A DNA stretch of 64,000 nt, taken from positions 620,001 to 684,000 of the forward strand of contig OX465116.1 of the NCBI GenBank assembly GCA_949987565.1, in the 5' to 3' direction. Below are positions 23,889-38,378 of this stretch, piece after piece. A model generated the notes under the pieces. The model searched no databases and had not been told where the DNA came from. It saw only the letters and a list, made by a program, of their open reading frames with translations. Made by a program: the position numbers and the translations under genes. Position 1 is the stretch's first letter. Each line of letters begins with the position of its first letter. Source of the stretch: Luidia sarsii (Eukaryota > Echinodermata > Asteroidea > Paxillosida > Luidiidae).

Positions 23889-23896
23889 GAACGAAA

Positions 23897-25069
23897 ATGG
23901 CGGCAAAGGAGGGACTGTTCTTACTGGTAACAATCAGCGTCCTATACCCAGCGTTAGGCAGCATCTCCTGGCCAAAGGGAACATACGCCCTTCCTATGCC
24001 AGACACAGGATGTCCGAGTAATCTCTTCTACTGGAAAGTCGGACGCAGATACCAAGACACCCAGGACTTTTTGGCTAATAACAAATGGTCCAATCCGCTG
24101 AATCTGATGGGAACATGGTCCAAAACTCACATCGAGCAAAACTTCTGCGTCAAGACAGACTACGAGATAGATGTCAGCGACCAGGAATGGGCGAAGGGAC
24201 AGTACTGCATCTTTAAGAAGGGGACGCTTTGCCCAGATCGTAAGTACACATCTGGTTTCTTACACACCTTTATATCACAAATCAAAACATTTTCAACAAT
24301 TGAGTATGTCACATTTCCACTGATGACAAAAGTCAAAGCTGTTGGTATTGGGTCATGTCCCAATACCGTAAACCTTTGAAGGATGAACCTGACACTTTAC
24401 TTTTTCAAAGCTGCATCCACTTTGTGAGTTCCAACTACTAAAGAGAGCTGGTACATTGAACCAGGGGGTCTTATTTCAAATCCTGGTCAAGTCTAATTTC
24501 CTTTGTTGTCTTCATACATTGAAAATACATCAGGAGACTACTAAGCACAGGCAGGACCCACCGTCTGAAACATTGAGTTACATGGACTGGCCTGCCTCAG
24601 TACAATACACTTTCTATAAAGAGACGACTTAGATGGTGTCACCGCAAACTTTCCAAATTGTGATTCCACCATATGAACCTTTGTGTCTTTTTAATTTCTT
24701 ACTCTTCATCCGCTGACAGGTTTCAGCGAAGGCTGGATCAAGTGGGACGACCAGAATCTGGCAAACCAGAATGACTACAGCGGAGAGCTTCCTGAGGGCG
24801 TGTACGACCGCGACACTAAGATGTACTTCTGCTGTCGTGAGGATGGGGATGAGGGCACTCCGTTGACCCTACCAGTGGATCAACCATTCTTCCTCTTCCG
24901 TAAAAATGGCCACTGTCAGAGTGTGGACAGAATGACCATGGTGGAGCAGTGGTTCAGATGGGATGGGGAAGATGACCTCATAGATCTGACCAAGTATCGT
25001 GATGGCAGTATTCCTGATCTGGATAGCTTGGGGGATAACCACAAACTGATTTACTGTTATTATTACTAA
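23897..25069 (+). CDS. Apextrin-like protein, signal peptide plus ApeC domain only, second copy
   Basis: Two coding exons (23897-24239, 24720-25069) encode 230 residues. The signal peptide ends near residue 21 (YPALGS), and the ApeC domain starts at WPKGTYALPM. Exon 1 differs clearly from the neighbouring gene at 19735. Exon 2 is nearly identical to it over about 230 bp and then diverges again before the shared YCYYY end. The start codon sits in an AAAATGGCGGC context. A repeat related to palindromic family 2 lies in its only intron at about 24630-24705 (GATGGTGTCACCGCAAAC). AATAAA near 25311 may serve as polyadenylation signal. The gene converges on MPDU1, whose stop codon lies at 25496-25498. 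Confidence 0.93.
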
Positions 25070-25495
25070 AACAAACCGATAGAAAATCCATGAGCAAATG
25101 TGTCAGAGAATAGTTAGCATTTAATTCACACAAATCATACCTCAAACAGTTGAAAATTGTATTAGTTTCTTAATCCAAAGTTATAATTCAGTCAGCCTCA
25201 ACAGATAAAACTTTAAGAGCAACATAGTTGATGTTCAAAAGGTGTAAGGCTATTAGTATTAGAAGCGGCACAAGCCCTAGGGAATGGGAACTGGGAACCT
25301 TTAAACAATCAAATAAAAATTCAAAACAGAAATAAAAAGGTAACATTCTGAATGCATTTTAGAAACAGAAACAATTTCTTTTTCAAAATTAACAAACGTT
25401 ATTCCATATAATTAATTTGTTTTAGTTCATGAAATAAACTTTCAATTCAAGACTAAGTAGTTTGGCAATTAAACCGAAAAATCTGGCAGACAAAA

Positions 25496-28400
25496 TTAGT
25501 TTTTCTTAGCTTTTTGCTTCCTGACAAACTGTTCAGTGCGTTTCCAGTACCACAAGACCTGGAAGGCAATGATTCCATTTGCAATGGAGGACGTGATGTA
25601 AGACCATGTCATGATAGTATCACCGGTCTCCTGAATGGTGGTGAAGATTCTGGCCAGGCTTCCAAGGAAGAGCAGAAACACAGTCACTGCAGACAACTGC
25701 CCAGTGTGACCATTGCTATAGTTGGTCTGCGCTTGGATCATCTAACCAAAACAGAAAAATGGATCATTCAGATACATCATCAGTGTTACCAGGAGGAGGT
25801 GTATTCAGCATGGGAAAGACTGGAGAATTGTGTCCCTTCTTGAAAATGATAATGAAATCTCAACTCAAATATCTGCATCATTTACACAAATGATTTGAGG
25901 TTTATTTTACCATGATGGACAAGGCAATACAGTGCTATATGTCACAACTAATCAAAAAATGAAAAGTCAGTTAACAGTGGATTGTAAGGTGTGGTGAAAT
26001 CAATCTCAGCTTATATCAAGACATTGGGATCCAAAAAGAGACAAACACATTTTGGTGGTGAGTCGTGAGTGGTGAAAAGTTTCTGTTGAAATCTGATGTT
26101 TAAAAATGTTTAAATGTTCCGAATGTCTGAGGTACCTACAATTCAATTCTAGAAGGCCCTTATGTCAGGACAATGTAAAAATAACACAAAAATGACACAA
26201 ATATAAAGGCATGCAATACTTTCCGTATCATAACTTGAGCCTTTTCCAAGATTCAAGACACACTGGTTGACTGGAATTTGATTTTGAGTCTTTTGAGGGT
26301 TGTTTGCCTTACCTTGCTAAGGATGATGATGGGCATATTTGTGGCTTGCATGGTTGATAGAACACTCATGGGGGTAAGTCCAGACAGTAAGACACACATG
26401 ATGGCTACATAGCCCACCACATACAGGATAGCTTGCAATGTCTGCTCCTTGTACATGAAGCACAGAGCAGCTATGGCACTGGTTTGTACGGCCAGAAAGA
26501 AGGCTTCTCCCCATGCACTGTAGTAAAAAAGCAAGCAAAGGATTAAATAAAAAAGTTTAGTATAAACAACAAAAACTTTTGCAAACTGCTCAATGACTTA
26601 AATGAGCTGCAAAACATGAATCTAAAAAGTTAGAGGACCTGACGTTTCGATCCTAGCAGGACTGTCTTTGAGAAAGGTCCTGCTAGGATCGAAACATCAG
26701 GCCCTCTAACTTTTGGGATTAAGTATTAAAAGGGAGTGAATAATGTGACAGGATTAATGTCCACCTAGTCGTATCATGATGCTGCTAACTGCTTCCTGAC
26801 AAGAAAGCAGATAGCAAGTAGCAGGTACAAGGAAGAAGGCCAGAAGTTTCAATCCTAGCAATCAGTCACAGTCACAAGCATCAAGAAAAAAGTGGGACCT
26901 TTGAGAACTCTTTCATGATAAAACATCAGGCACCTGAACTTTTAAGCATTAAAAATAATCAAAGTCAAAGAGAGGAACTGAGAGGAACAGGTATTACCAA
27001 GATGGTTGGAAGGTGACTGTAATACTTTGAAAGAAAAGAACCCTTGGAATAAAAACATCATACTTACGAAAATGGGAAAGAATTGGCAAATGAATATGCC
27101 CAGGTAAATGAAATGGCCATGAGTTCAAAGGTCACAGCAGCGACATTGATCCCAGCACCACTCTGAGACATGATGAGCTTGACAATCTGCGGCAATTTCA
27201 CTGAAAGAGAGCAAGAGAACAAAGAGAAGAAATGTACAAAGAGTCAAAGACTAGGATAAATTTCCCAGAGAGATGCAGACATATGTACCGGTATACAGTA
27301 AACCTCGGCTAAGTCGGCACTGTCGGGACCAGCATTTTTGTGACGACTTATGCCGATGCCGACATGTACTGTAAGTCATCATTTTGCCTACTTACACATT
27401 ATAGGTGTAAACACATGTGGGATATGTACGTACCGTAGGCATGTCGTCAATCATGCCCACATGTACTTAGTACATGTATGTGTATTATACACTTACACTC
27501 CTGTCATTGCATGTTTGACTTAGATTACAGTGTTATACTTCTCTTCCATTATATGCATTGTCCAACAAATATTCTTCATCAAGATAACACGCTAACTAGT
27601 TGTGCACAGCGCGCGGTAAGCTCTCATTCTATGCTGCATGCACAGTGTGGCTACTCGTTGGCCCTTTTTTTCAAGATCTTGACAAAATAATCTAGCACTT
27701 GTAGCAGTAGCAACATGTTTGCTAGTCAGCTCAATTGACTGTTCCAATGTCAATTGTGAAACCCCTAAATTGGTATCGCGCCGCCACGTTTGGGAGGGAA
27801 ATACCCCTCCGACCATGTAACATGAGGGACCGTCCATGTGTGCAAGCACTATAGGCACAAATAAAAAATGTGTGAAACCGTTCCACAAGCGAGTTCTTCA
27901 ATAATCTCACGGACCTAAAATAGCTGTGCCTCAAAATTCCTAAAAAATCACAAGTTGCCAGGATTTAAAAAAATAAATTCTGAAGTCATTTCATGACGAG
28001 TTACACAAAGGATTTTACTATGTTTTTTTTGTCAAGGGACCGCTAGAAATGCGCCGACTTGGGCGAAATGACGACTTACATTTGTCGACTTAGACTTCAG
28101 AAATTGTATAGAAAATGCATTACAGAAATCGGGACTTGGTTCACACCGCTGACTTGAACAAGGTGCCGAGTAAAACAATGTCGGCTTAGCCGAGGTTTAC
28201 TGTAAATTAAATTTTGTAAAACACTTTGCACCATGAAAATTTGTACTTTAGACTAATAAAATATCAATAATTCCTGTATGTCAAGAATACAGGAATTCAT
28301 AGATTAAGTTATACAAGAAGTTATACAAGTGTCAATTCTTAATGTCTTACCCATAACTGAGCCTAGAATGATGCCTATTCCAAGACCTTTGCTGATTGCT

Positions 28401-29381
28401 ATCTTCAAACATGGTCCTGAGGAGAGAAAATGATTAAAGAATGACATCAAAATCTTCTTTTCAAATTAACAGAGGAAAGGGTAACTGACACAGTGACAGG
28501 GAAATTTCAAACAATAGCAGTTCTTAGCACAGAAAATAGGACTGGACAGTGAACCAGGATATGAACCCGAGACCTTTGGCGCACTAAGCCAGGATCCCAC
28601 AGCACTTTTTTTCTGTGGCCACTTTCCGCGACATCGCCGACATTCTGGAAAGTAATTCTACCTTGCTTTCCCACATGGACTTTGTTTGACCATGGAGCTA
28701 CTCCATACATGGTTTGACAAGGATGGACTATTTATTTGTCATGAATGATGAATGGCTGATATATAATACCACCCACTGAGGGGGCACTGTGCAAAATAAC
28801 GTTTGACCTGCAAAAGTCTTTTCTATTTTATTTTTAATAATTAATTTGTCACAAAATTTCATCCAAGCTGTCGAAACTGAAAGTGAAACTGTACTGTGCT
28901 GGCAAAATTAAACACGACCTTCACTTCAGATCAGCACTCAAAGCATTTATATTCCTTATATTGTTATAATTATAAATTACGGAAAAAATGCCTAAAAAAA
29001 TATATAATTAGTAATTACTAATAATTAATTATTGTGACTTCTTAGACTTAGACGAAAGTAGACTAGAGGCTGCTACAGCCTACATGGACAAGACAAGCGA
29101 CGTTCAGCCGCGCGAGATCAAGCAATAAATAAACCCCATTTGAGTCCAAGTTACTCGGTACAATCCCCTACACCGTAATCTAAGTTCCATCCCCGCACCT
29201 CTCTCACTTCCACCAGTTATAAGCCCCACAAATGTTGACTTATTTCGAAATAATAGGATTCCTGAATATCTCCCCTACCATCTAAGAAATTGAAGTTCTC
29301 GAAGAATTCCACGTAGCACTCTTCAGGGAGAATTAACATCACGAGCCACGGGAACAATCCGTCATGCACAGGCGCCGCCAT
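25496..29381 (-). CDS. MPDU1: Mannose-P-dolichol utilization defect 1 protein, 5 coding exons
   Basis: MPDU1 is a small multi-pass endoplasmic reticulum membrane protein of the PQ-loop family. It is needed for use of dolichol-phosphate mannose and glucose in N-glycan and GPI-anchor synthesis. Minus-strand exons: 29381-29279, 28416-28351, 27200-27068, 26517-26313, 25741-25496. Phases agree and give 250 residues (human 247). Family phrases seen are [25 protein letters not shown] (first PQ loop), SFPFSAWGEA, and [17 protein letters not shown] with [14 protein letters not shown] (second PQ loop). The C-terminus is Lys-rich (KKAKKN), as for ER-retained membrane proteins. I chose the ATG in GCAATGGCGGC context. 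An in-frame ATG 33 nt upstream would add 11 residues not seen in the family. Confidence 0.95.
26570..26720 (-). mobile_element. Family 1 retroposon in MPDU1 intron 3
   Basis: Tail (GCAAACTGCTCAATGACT) then arms (GACGTTTCGATCCTAGCAGG and CCTGCTAGGATCGAAACATC) closing with GGCCCTCTAAC. A short central deletion has removed part of the arm tips. An older copy follows at 26780-26950. No clear target duplication. Confidence 0.8.
27296..28202. mobile_element. Non-autonomous DNA transposon, TIR with TA target site
   Basis: Terminal inverted repeats CAGTAAACCTCGGCTAAG (left) and its complement ending GGTTTACTG (right) bound a 907-bp segment with TA on both sides (27294-27295 and 28203-28204). A CAG terminus and TA duplication are typical of Tc1/mariner-superfamily (pogo/Tigger-like) elements. 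I find no transposase frame, so it is a deletion derivative or MITE. It lies in MPDU1 intron 2. Confidence 0.85.
28555..28710 (-). mobile_element. tRNA-like SINE fragment
   Basis: The minus strand carries a B-box-like GGGTTCATATCC (28568-28557) preceded by GTGCGCCAAAGGTCTC, a tRNA-like anticodon-to-T-arm segment. No complete tRNA folds. It lies in MPDU1 intron 1. Confidence 0.45.
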
Positions 29382-29427
29382 TGCTGAATCTTGCTGATAG
29401 AGGGCGCTGTTCATAAATACATTGACA
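29382..29427. promoter_or_regulatory. 46-bp divergent gap between MPDU1 and RBM18 start codons
   Basis: The two start codons point away from each other with only 46 bp between them. The gap contains AGAGGGCGCT (29399-29408), the CTCF-like core seen at other promoters here. There is no TATA box. Both genes must start transcription inside or beyond this gap, so either the 5' UTRs are extremely short or each transcript begins within the other gene's first exon. Confidence 0.8.
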
Positions 29428-32077
29428 ATGGCCTCTCTGGAAAAGACAGAAAAACGCCGACTATGGATTGGAAATATCGACGAAAAAATATCCGAGTAAG
29501 CTCTTAATAATTATTTCTGGAATATATTAGGGAAAAGAAGCAGTGATAGATCATAAAATACCAATTTGGACCACCGAATGTAGATCCCTTGTGATTAAAT
29601 GTGTCCAAAAATAGACACAAATTGAAATGTTAATGTTATGACTTATGTTTTGATAAAGGCCTATTCACTTCAAATGGCATTCGTTACGAAAACAACCCTG
29701 TTCAACATTCTTTAAAAATTACATTTTTGAGGGAAAATGTGAGAAGTAAATGAATGAATTTATAACTTCATGAGCACTTGTTAATATAGTTTTATTTTTC
29801 ATTATTTCTTAATTATTTTCTTGTCGTGATAAAAAATTTAAAAAATGATACCCAAAAAAATTATCCAAACGGAAAGATTTTTTTTTTTTAGTTTAGTGCT
29901 CAAAATCATGATTTTTGTGATGCGTGTGCGTGTACATGGCCAGAACAAAACATGCATTTCACCATTCCTACTTATGCATGATACGTACCACCATGGTCAT
30001 GAAGGTATGACTAAGGACTAGGACCTACCTCCATGGTGCCACACATACGTGCCACAAACTCATGATTTTCGGGAAAAGTGTCAGTCCAATCATTATTTTC
30101 GGCAAGTGGTTGTGCCAGAAATTGGATATTTTCTGCATAACAATAATAATTAGAATAATAGGTGGTCTATTGTGGGTTTAGGATTCCTCCATCTTTTTAC
30201 GGCATGTACGGTGTAGGTAGTCTGAGTAACGTGACTGTACTGTACAGTCACCCGACCCTCCAAATTTAAAAATTTGATTAAAAAAAGGGTGACTTGTCAG
30301 GTCCAAGTTACTGGGACTACGGTGTAGGTATTAAAATAAAGTCTTCCCGGCCTGGGAGAAATCAAACAAAATGCAAATAATTATGTCTTGATCTTCTTCA
30401 TTTCTGGTTTCAGATACAGTCTTCTAAAGTTACTAAGACGACATGGTGAGATTGCCCAGTTTGACTTTCTCTTCCACAAGGCTGGACCTAGTGAAGGGAA
30501 ACCAAGGGGCTACTGTTTTGTCAGCTTCAAGTCACAAGAAGTAAGTTTTTATCAGAAGAATATTAATGGTTTAACATTTCATGTGAGATCTTTGAGCAAA
30601 AAATCTTAATGACCTCATTTTATTTTTAGTTATGATAAACGTGACATTCCTTCTCAAGAACAGTAGGGTTTACTGTCTTCCAAATTGGAGGGTTTATCGT
30701 GAATACTGGCATTCATCCAGCTGAGGTTATCCCATTTTGATTTTTTTTTACAATTCTTTTGCTGCAATTTTTGTGTGTGTGAACCTAATATGTATATGTA
30801 TGTTTGTGAATAAGTAAAATACGAGATATATGGAAGTACGATATTATATTTATGCTTTTTTAGATTTCTTAACATTTAGTGGGCCTGACGTTTCGATCCT
30901 AGCAGGACCTTTCTCAAAGGCAGAGAGAAAGGTCCTGCCTTTGAGAAAGGTCCTGCTAGGATCGAAACGTCAGGCCCACTAAATTTTAAGATTTACATTT
31001 TGGTAATTTCAGTCAGTAAGCAGTTTGCAACATTTTTGTATATCACCCTTTTTTAGATTTCAATATTTCAACAAATAAAATGCATTTATCCCATCCTTTT
31101 CTTGTTATCCAGGAAGCAGAACTTGCCATTCATGCTTTGGATGGTAAACTTGCTCTGAATAAGAAACTAGCAGTCAAATGGGCACATTCACAGACACCAA
31201 GCTTTAAGGTGAGTTGAAAGCTTATTCCTAAATGCATTGGGTACGTCCCCATCACAGCTTTCTTGCCTTCAGGTGGGGCCTGTACAATTAGCACTGTAGT
31301 CAATGACTAATGCTGCCTTTTCTCTGCAGACCCGTGAAGAAGCTATTGAAGAGGAAACCAATAGTTTAGCAGCTGGCAAACTGCCAAGCAGCTTTGGGGG
31401 CCATCAGCCACCCATCGTAGGAACTACTAGTAAGAAGCAGACACTCAAAAGCAGGTGAGTTTATTGGATAGAAGTTGAAAATAGTTTGTCACGTACAAAA
31501 GTGTCATTCCTTGGTGAAAGTAAAATTAATACATTCTGAGAAAAAAAGTCCCTCAGAGCATCACCAAGAGTGAGTTAAAATCCACGAGAACATTATGCAA
31601 ATTATTAATCAGTTTGTCAAATGAAGTCACCATTTGAAACCACTTGAAATCTTGTCACTCACCAATGGTTTGCTTGAGATAAGTACGCAATTAATCTCGT
31701 GTGTCTCCAAACAGTTTGTCAGGGTTTCACTCCACGTGTACAGTCTGGTGATAGGTTTGTAAGCCTGAGGATCAAAAAAGTTAACAATTGCATCTGTTAT
31801 CAGGTGTACATGTACATCAGTTTTTTCATGAAGAGACAAACTAAAGTGTTGCATGAAAATAATGAACCCATAATGAGTTGCTTATACATTTCTGTTGATA
31901 CCTTTCTTTGTTGGCAGCAATGATGCCAAGATCCGAGCCATTGAGACCAAACTGAAGCAGATGGAGAAATCTAGCACCGACTTCAACGTCATTCCCACCT
32001 TCTCTACATCAACATCGAAGAGCAAGCATGGCACCTCAGACAAAAAGAGATATAAACCTTACCATAACAAAAGGTGA
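29428..32077 (+). CDS. RBM18: RNA-binding protein 18, 5 coding exons
   Basis: Exons 29428-29495, 30414-30540, 31113-31208, 31330-31454, 31918-32077 join in phase to 191 residues (human RBM18 is 190). A single RRM covers about residues 10-95: RNP2 is LWIGNI (12-17) and RNP1 is RGYCFVSF (54-61). The family phrases [18 protein letters not shown] and [12 protein letters not shown] are clear. A helical segment ([14 protein letters not shown]) and a basic tail ([12 protein letters not shown]) follow, as in the vertebrate protein. It is a predicted nuclear RNA-binding protein of poorly known function. Intron 2 contains a young family 1 retroposon. Confidence 0.95.
30869..31047 (+). mobile_element. 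Palindromic retroposon family 1, full copy with target duplication
   Basis: Two long inverted arms (GGGCCTGACGTTTCGATCCT and its complement), separated by a small internal repeat of GAGAAAGGTCCTGC, are followed by the 3' tail ending TTGTATATCAC. A perfect 14-bp duplication CTTTTTTAGATTTC flanks it at 30855-30868 and 31048-31061. It lies in RBM18 intron 2. Confidence 0.92.
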
Positions 32078-33050
32078 CAGTGACATCTCCAAGGTCTACT
32101 TAAATTAATCCATTCAGGGTTAGTATAACATTTTAACATATCTACCAGCTTATAACAATGAGCTAGAATTGTAGGTATGTCAAGTGGGTGATTATGTATC
32201 AGATGCACTGTGTGTAGAGAAAGCATTTTATATTTGCCAAATTCAGGATATAAACCAAGTGGCATTCACAAGGTAGCTAACCATTCACACATTGATAACC
32301 TCTGAAATCTGGAAAGATTGTTTGGAAAACCCTTCAGTCCAGTCTCATTGGGTTTGTGCAGTGTGTCCAATGTCCACACTCTTCCCAAAATAATGTAGAA
32401 CTGCTTCCTGCATCGTGTGCTACATTCTACCCTCTTTACTGTAAATGATACAAAGTACACTGTGCATATATCTCACTGTAATAGTGGAAGTACAAGTAAT
32501 TATTTATACAGTTGGCAGTTGGGTTAGATGAGGAGATTATTCTTCTAATGTCACTTTAATTTTTATTTCAGGACATTTTGTCCAACTAATGTCACTCAAG
32601 AAACTTCTGTGAAGTTTCCTATTGGAAGTCCTGAAAATAGAAAAGGGGTCAAATAGCTTAGACCTAAAGCTGTGTGCTTGTTTGAAACGGACACATTTCT
32701 TTTTAAAGAATAGCTACAAACTTGAATTACTACTATCAAAAATTAGGAGAGCCCGACGTTTCGATCCTACCTGTTGAGAAAGGTCCTTTGAGAAAGATCC
32801 TTCTATGATCGAAACGTCGGGCCCTCCTAATTTTCGATAATAGTATTTGCTTTTTGGTCAAATTAGTCAGTAAGCAGTTTGCAACATTCTTGCATATTAC
32901 TGTTGAATTACTATTATTAATTAATTATTTAAGACTTTTGTATTAATGTTTCTACGTTTATAAACCTAACTGCATTGTGGAAAATGTCAATAGAAGTGAA
33001 AGAAAAAAACATTGAAATTTTGAGCAAGGTGAAATGCCGGAGAGTTTCCG
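32078..33050. other. RBM18 3' UTR and intergenic DNA
   Basis: Contains the family 1 retroposon at 32737-32902 and otherwise no recognisable feature. I could not place the RBM18 polyadenylation signal with confidence. Confidence 0.5.
32737..32902 (+). mobile_element. Palindromic retroposon family 1, diverged subfamily copy
   Basis: Arms read AGAGCCCGACGTTTCGATCC and GGATCGAAACGT-like with CGTCGGGCCCTCC, differing from the youngest copies (GTGGGCC to GAGAGCC). The tail GTCAGTAAGCAGTTTGCAAC is intact. A 15-bp duplication with one mismatch flanks it (32722-32736 and 32903-32917, TTGAATTACTACTAT and TTGAATTACTATTAT). Confidence 0.88.
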
Positions 33051-33895
33051 TTGCGAGTCTTAATTTATCGCCCGCCCTCTATTGATTCATTACTTGAGTA
33101 AAGCACAACCTGCCTCAAACAACCGCAGAATATAGCGCCCTCTGTTGCCTGTTGCTAACTCATTACTTGAGTAAAGTATACTCCAACGTCAAACAATCGA
33201 AACCAACCGCGAAATACAGCGCCCTCTGTTGTTTGTGTCGATTCATTACTCGAGTATAGAACAGCCCGCATCAAACAACCGAACAACTCATTGCAAAATA
33301 TAGCGCCCTCTCTTGTCCAAAGTTAAATCATTACTTGAGTAAAGCACAGCTCAACGTTAAACAATCGAACCAACCGCGAAAGACAGCGCCCTCTGTTGTC
33401 TGCGTTATTACATTACTGGAGTATAGAACAGCCCACTCATCAAACAACTGAACCCACTGCAGAGTATAGCGCCCTCTGTAGTTTGTCTGCGCCTACCTCA
33501 TTACTCGAGTATAGAACAACGGCCTGCATCAAACAACCGAACAACTCTTTGCAAAATATAGCGCCCTCTGTTGTCTGCGAATCATCTGATTAACGCATTA
33601 CTCGAGTATAGAACAGTCTCGCATCAAACAACCAGACACACTGCGGAATATAGCGCGCCCTCTGTTGACTGCATTTTCTCATTACTCGAGTATTGCACGG
33701 CACTCGCATCAAACAACCGAACCCCGCTGTATAATATAGCGCCCTCTGTTGTCTGCATTTTCTCATTACTCGAGTATTGCACGGCACTCGCATCAAACAA
33801 CCGAACCTGCTGAATAATATAGCGCCCTCTGTTGACTGCAATAATTCATTACTTGAGCATAGTTCAGCTCCTATCTCAAACAAACGAATCCCAGT
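33051..33895 (+). repeat. Tandem array of about ten 83-91 bp units upstream of COPS6
   Basis: Ten copies of GCGCCCTCT or a close variant recur at about 33071, 33136, 33220, 33303, 33386, 33469, 33560, 33652, 33740 and 33823. Each unit also holds CATTACTCGAGTA (or CATTACTTGAGTA), which contains a palindromic core, and a CATCAAACAACCGAAC phrase. The array ends about 20 bp before the COPS6 start codon, so it is in or forms the promoter and 5' UTR. Open frames within it are repeat artefacts. Confidence 0.93.
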
Positions 33896-33911
33896 GAAGA
33901 AGAATAACAAG

Positions 33912-36904
<2,993 letters not shown>

Positions 36905-38378
36905 TGTGACATCGTATATGTACAGAAGCTTGAAAAGCTGCGTTAAAAACAAGTCTCATTTTATAAACGAGGAGATGATAGTAAGTGAAATCTCATCAAG
37001 TGGAAACACTGGTCAAAGATGAACATTTGCACAGCCCAGAAACCCTCACACAATAAAATTAGTGAATGTCAAGTCTTGTTCAAGTCTTCATCAACTGGCT
37101 CATTTGAGGCGGTAAAAATCTACAAGAGTGAAGACATTACTACAGCATTTCTATTTCAAAATACAGTCGGATACTATGCTATTGAAAAGTAATAATTGTA
37201 ATATGCACTTTGCAGAGTCAGAGTTGGTCCAATAATCCAGTGAGTAGAGCACATCAGTCGGCACTTGTTTCCTTCAAGTCACCATCTAGGCAATTATTGA
37301 TCACAGAATGCCAATTCTAAGCGACTTACATCAGAAGACTTTTTGATTCCACTTAAGGAATATTCGTGTAGAAAACAAACAATCAAATTGTATACAAAAA
37401 TACTTTGGTTTATTAGGTCAACACTAAGATGATGTACAGCAGAAGAGAAATACAAGTTAAGCTGAAAGTGTAAATGGAATTCTGGTTTTGTTTGTCTTCT
37501 ATTTGTTTGAGATTTGATTTGAATGCAATGGGAAGACTGGATCTACTGCGTAGAATTTTTCAACTGACCATCGCACTTAAAACTCATTCTTTGCAAAGTA
37601 GCATCTGAAAGAAAATGGTTTGGTTTCTATTAATTTGGGACAGAGACATTTCAGCAGGGTTATTATTTAGGATTATTTCATTATTTGTACAAAAATATAA
37701 CCTGAACCCTGAAGCAAAAGCTCAATTTTGGATAAGTTGGCAACAATTAAGAAAAATAAAACCATGCAAGATTCAATATGACCTGTCTGAATCTAGTCTA
37801 TGTTTGTGAAGTTACTTCAGTATACTGACTTGTGGCAATATCCTATTTGATAAGATTAATTCAGTGAGAATTTAAATACAAAAATAAATAATGATTCATA
37901 GATGACATTTCTTTTAAAACAGCTTTTTATACCCTGGGGTAAGTTGTGTACATTAATAACAAATAAAGAACAATTCGTATTTACACCACAAAACATCAAT
38001 TCTTCAAATAAATTTTACCAACATCAAAGACAAACAGTTATTGTTTTCAGTTCACAGATATCACAGATAAAGCAATACAAAAAGGTCACCTTTATCATAC
38101 CAAAAATCACCTGGGTTACAACAAAACAAAAAATAAGCATCTCTTGAAAAATAAGACATGTTTTCCTTCACATGCCTCTGAAGTACATTAAAAAGGGGAC
38201 ATTCATGCAACTTGCATTTTGAATAGCAAAGTCGATTTTCATTTCAATTTCAAATTCAGGAAATTCAGCTCCATTTGCACAAGGAGATGGCATTTGTATC
38301 AATCAGTAGTCTGCCCTGCCCACAAGTTATTTCATGCATATGCCAGTTGCAAATGAAGGCTTTGTATCTTATGGCAAC
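36905..38378. other. Convergent 3' UTRs of COPS6 and CDC20
   Basis: COPS6 probably ends after AATAAA at 37052-37057. CDC20, on the opposite strand, probably ends near TTTATT at 37409-37414 (AATAAA on the minus strand), giving it a 3' UTR of about 0.95 kb. Nothing else is recognised. Confidence 0.55.
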
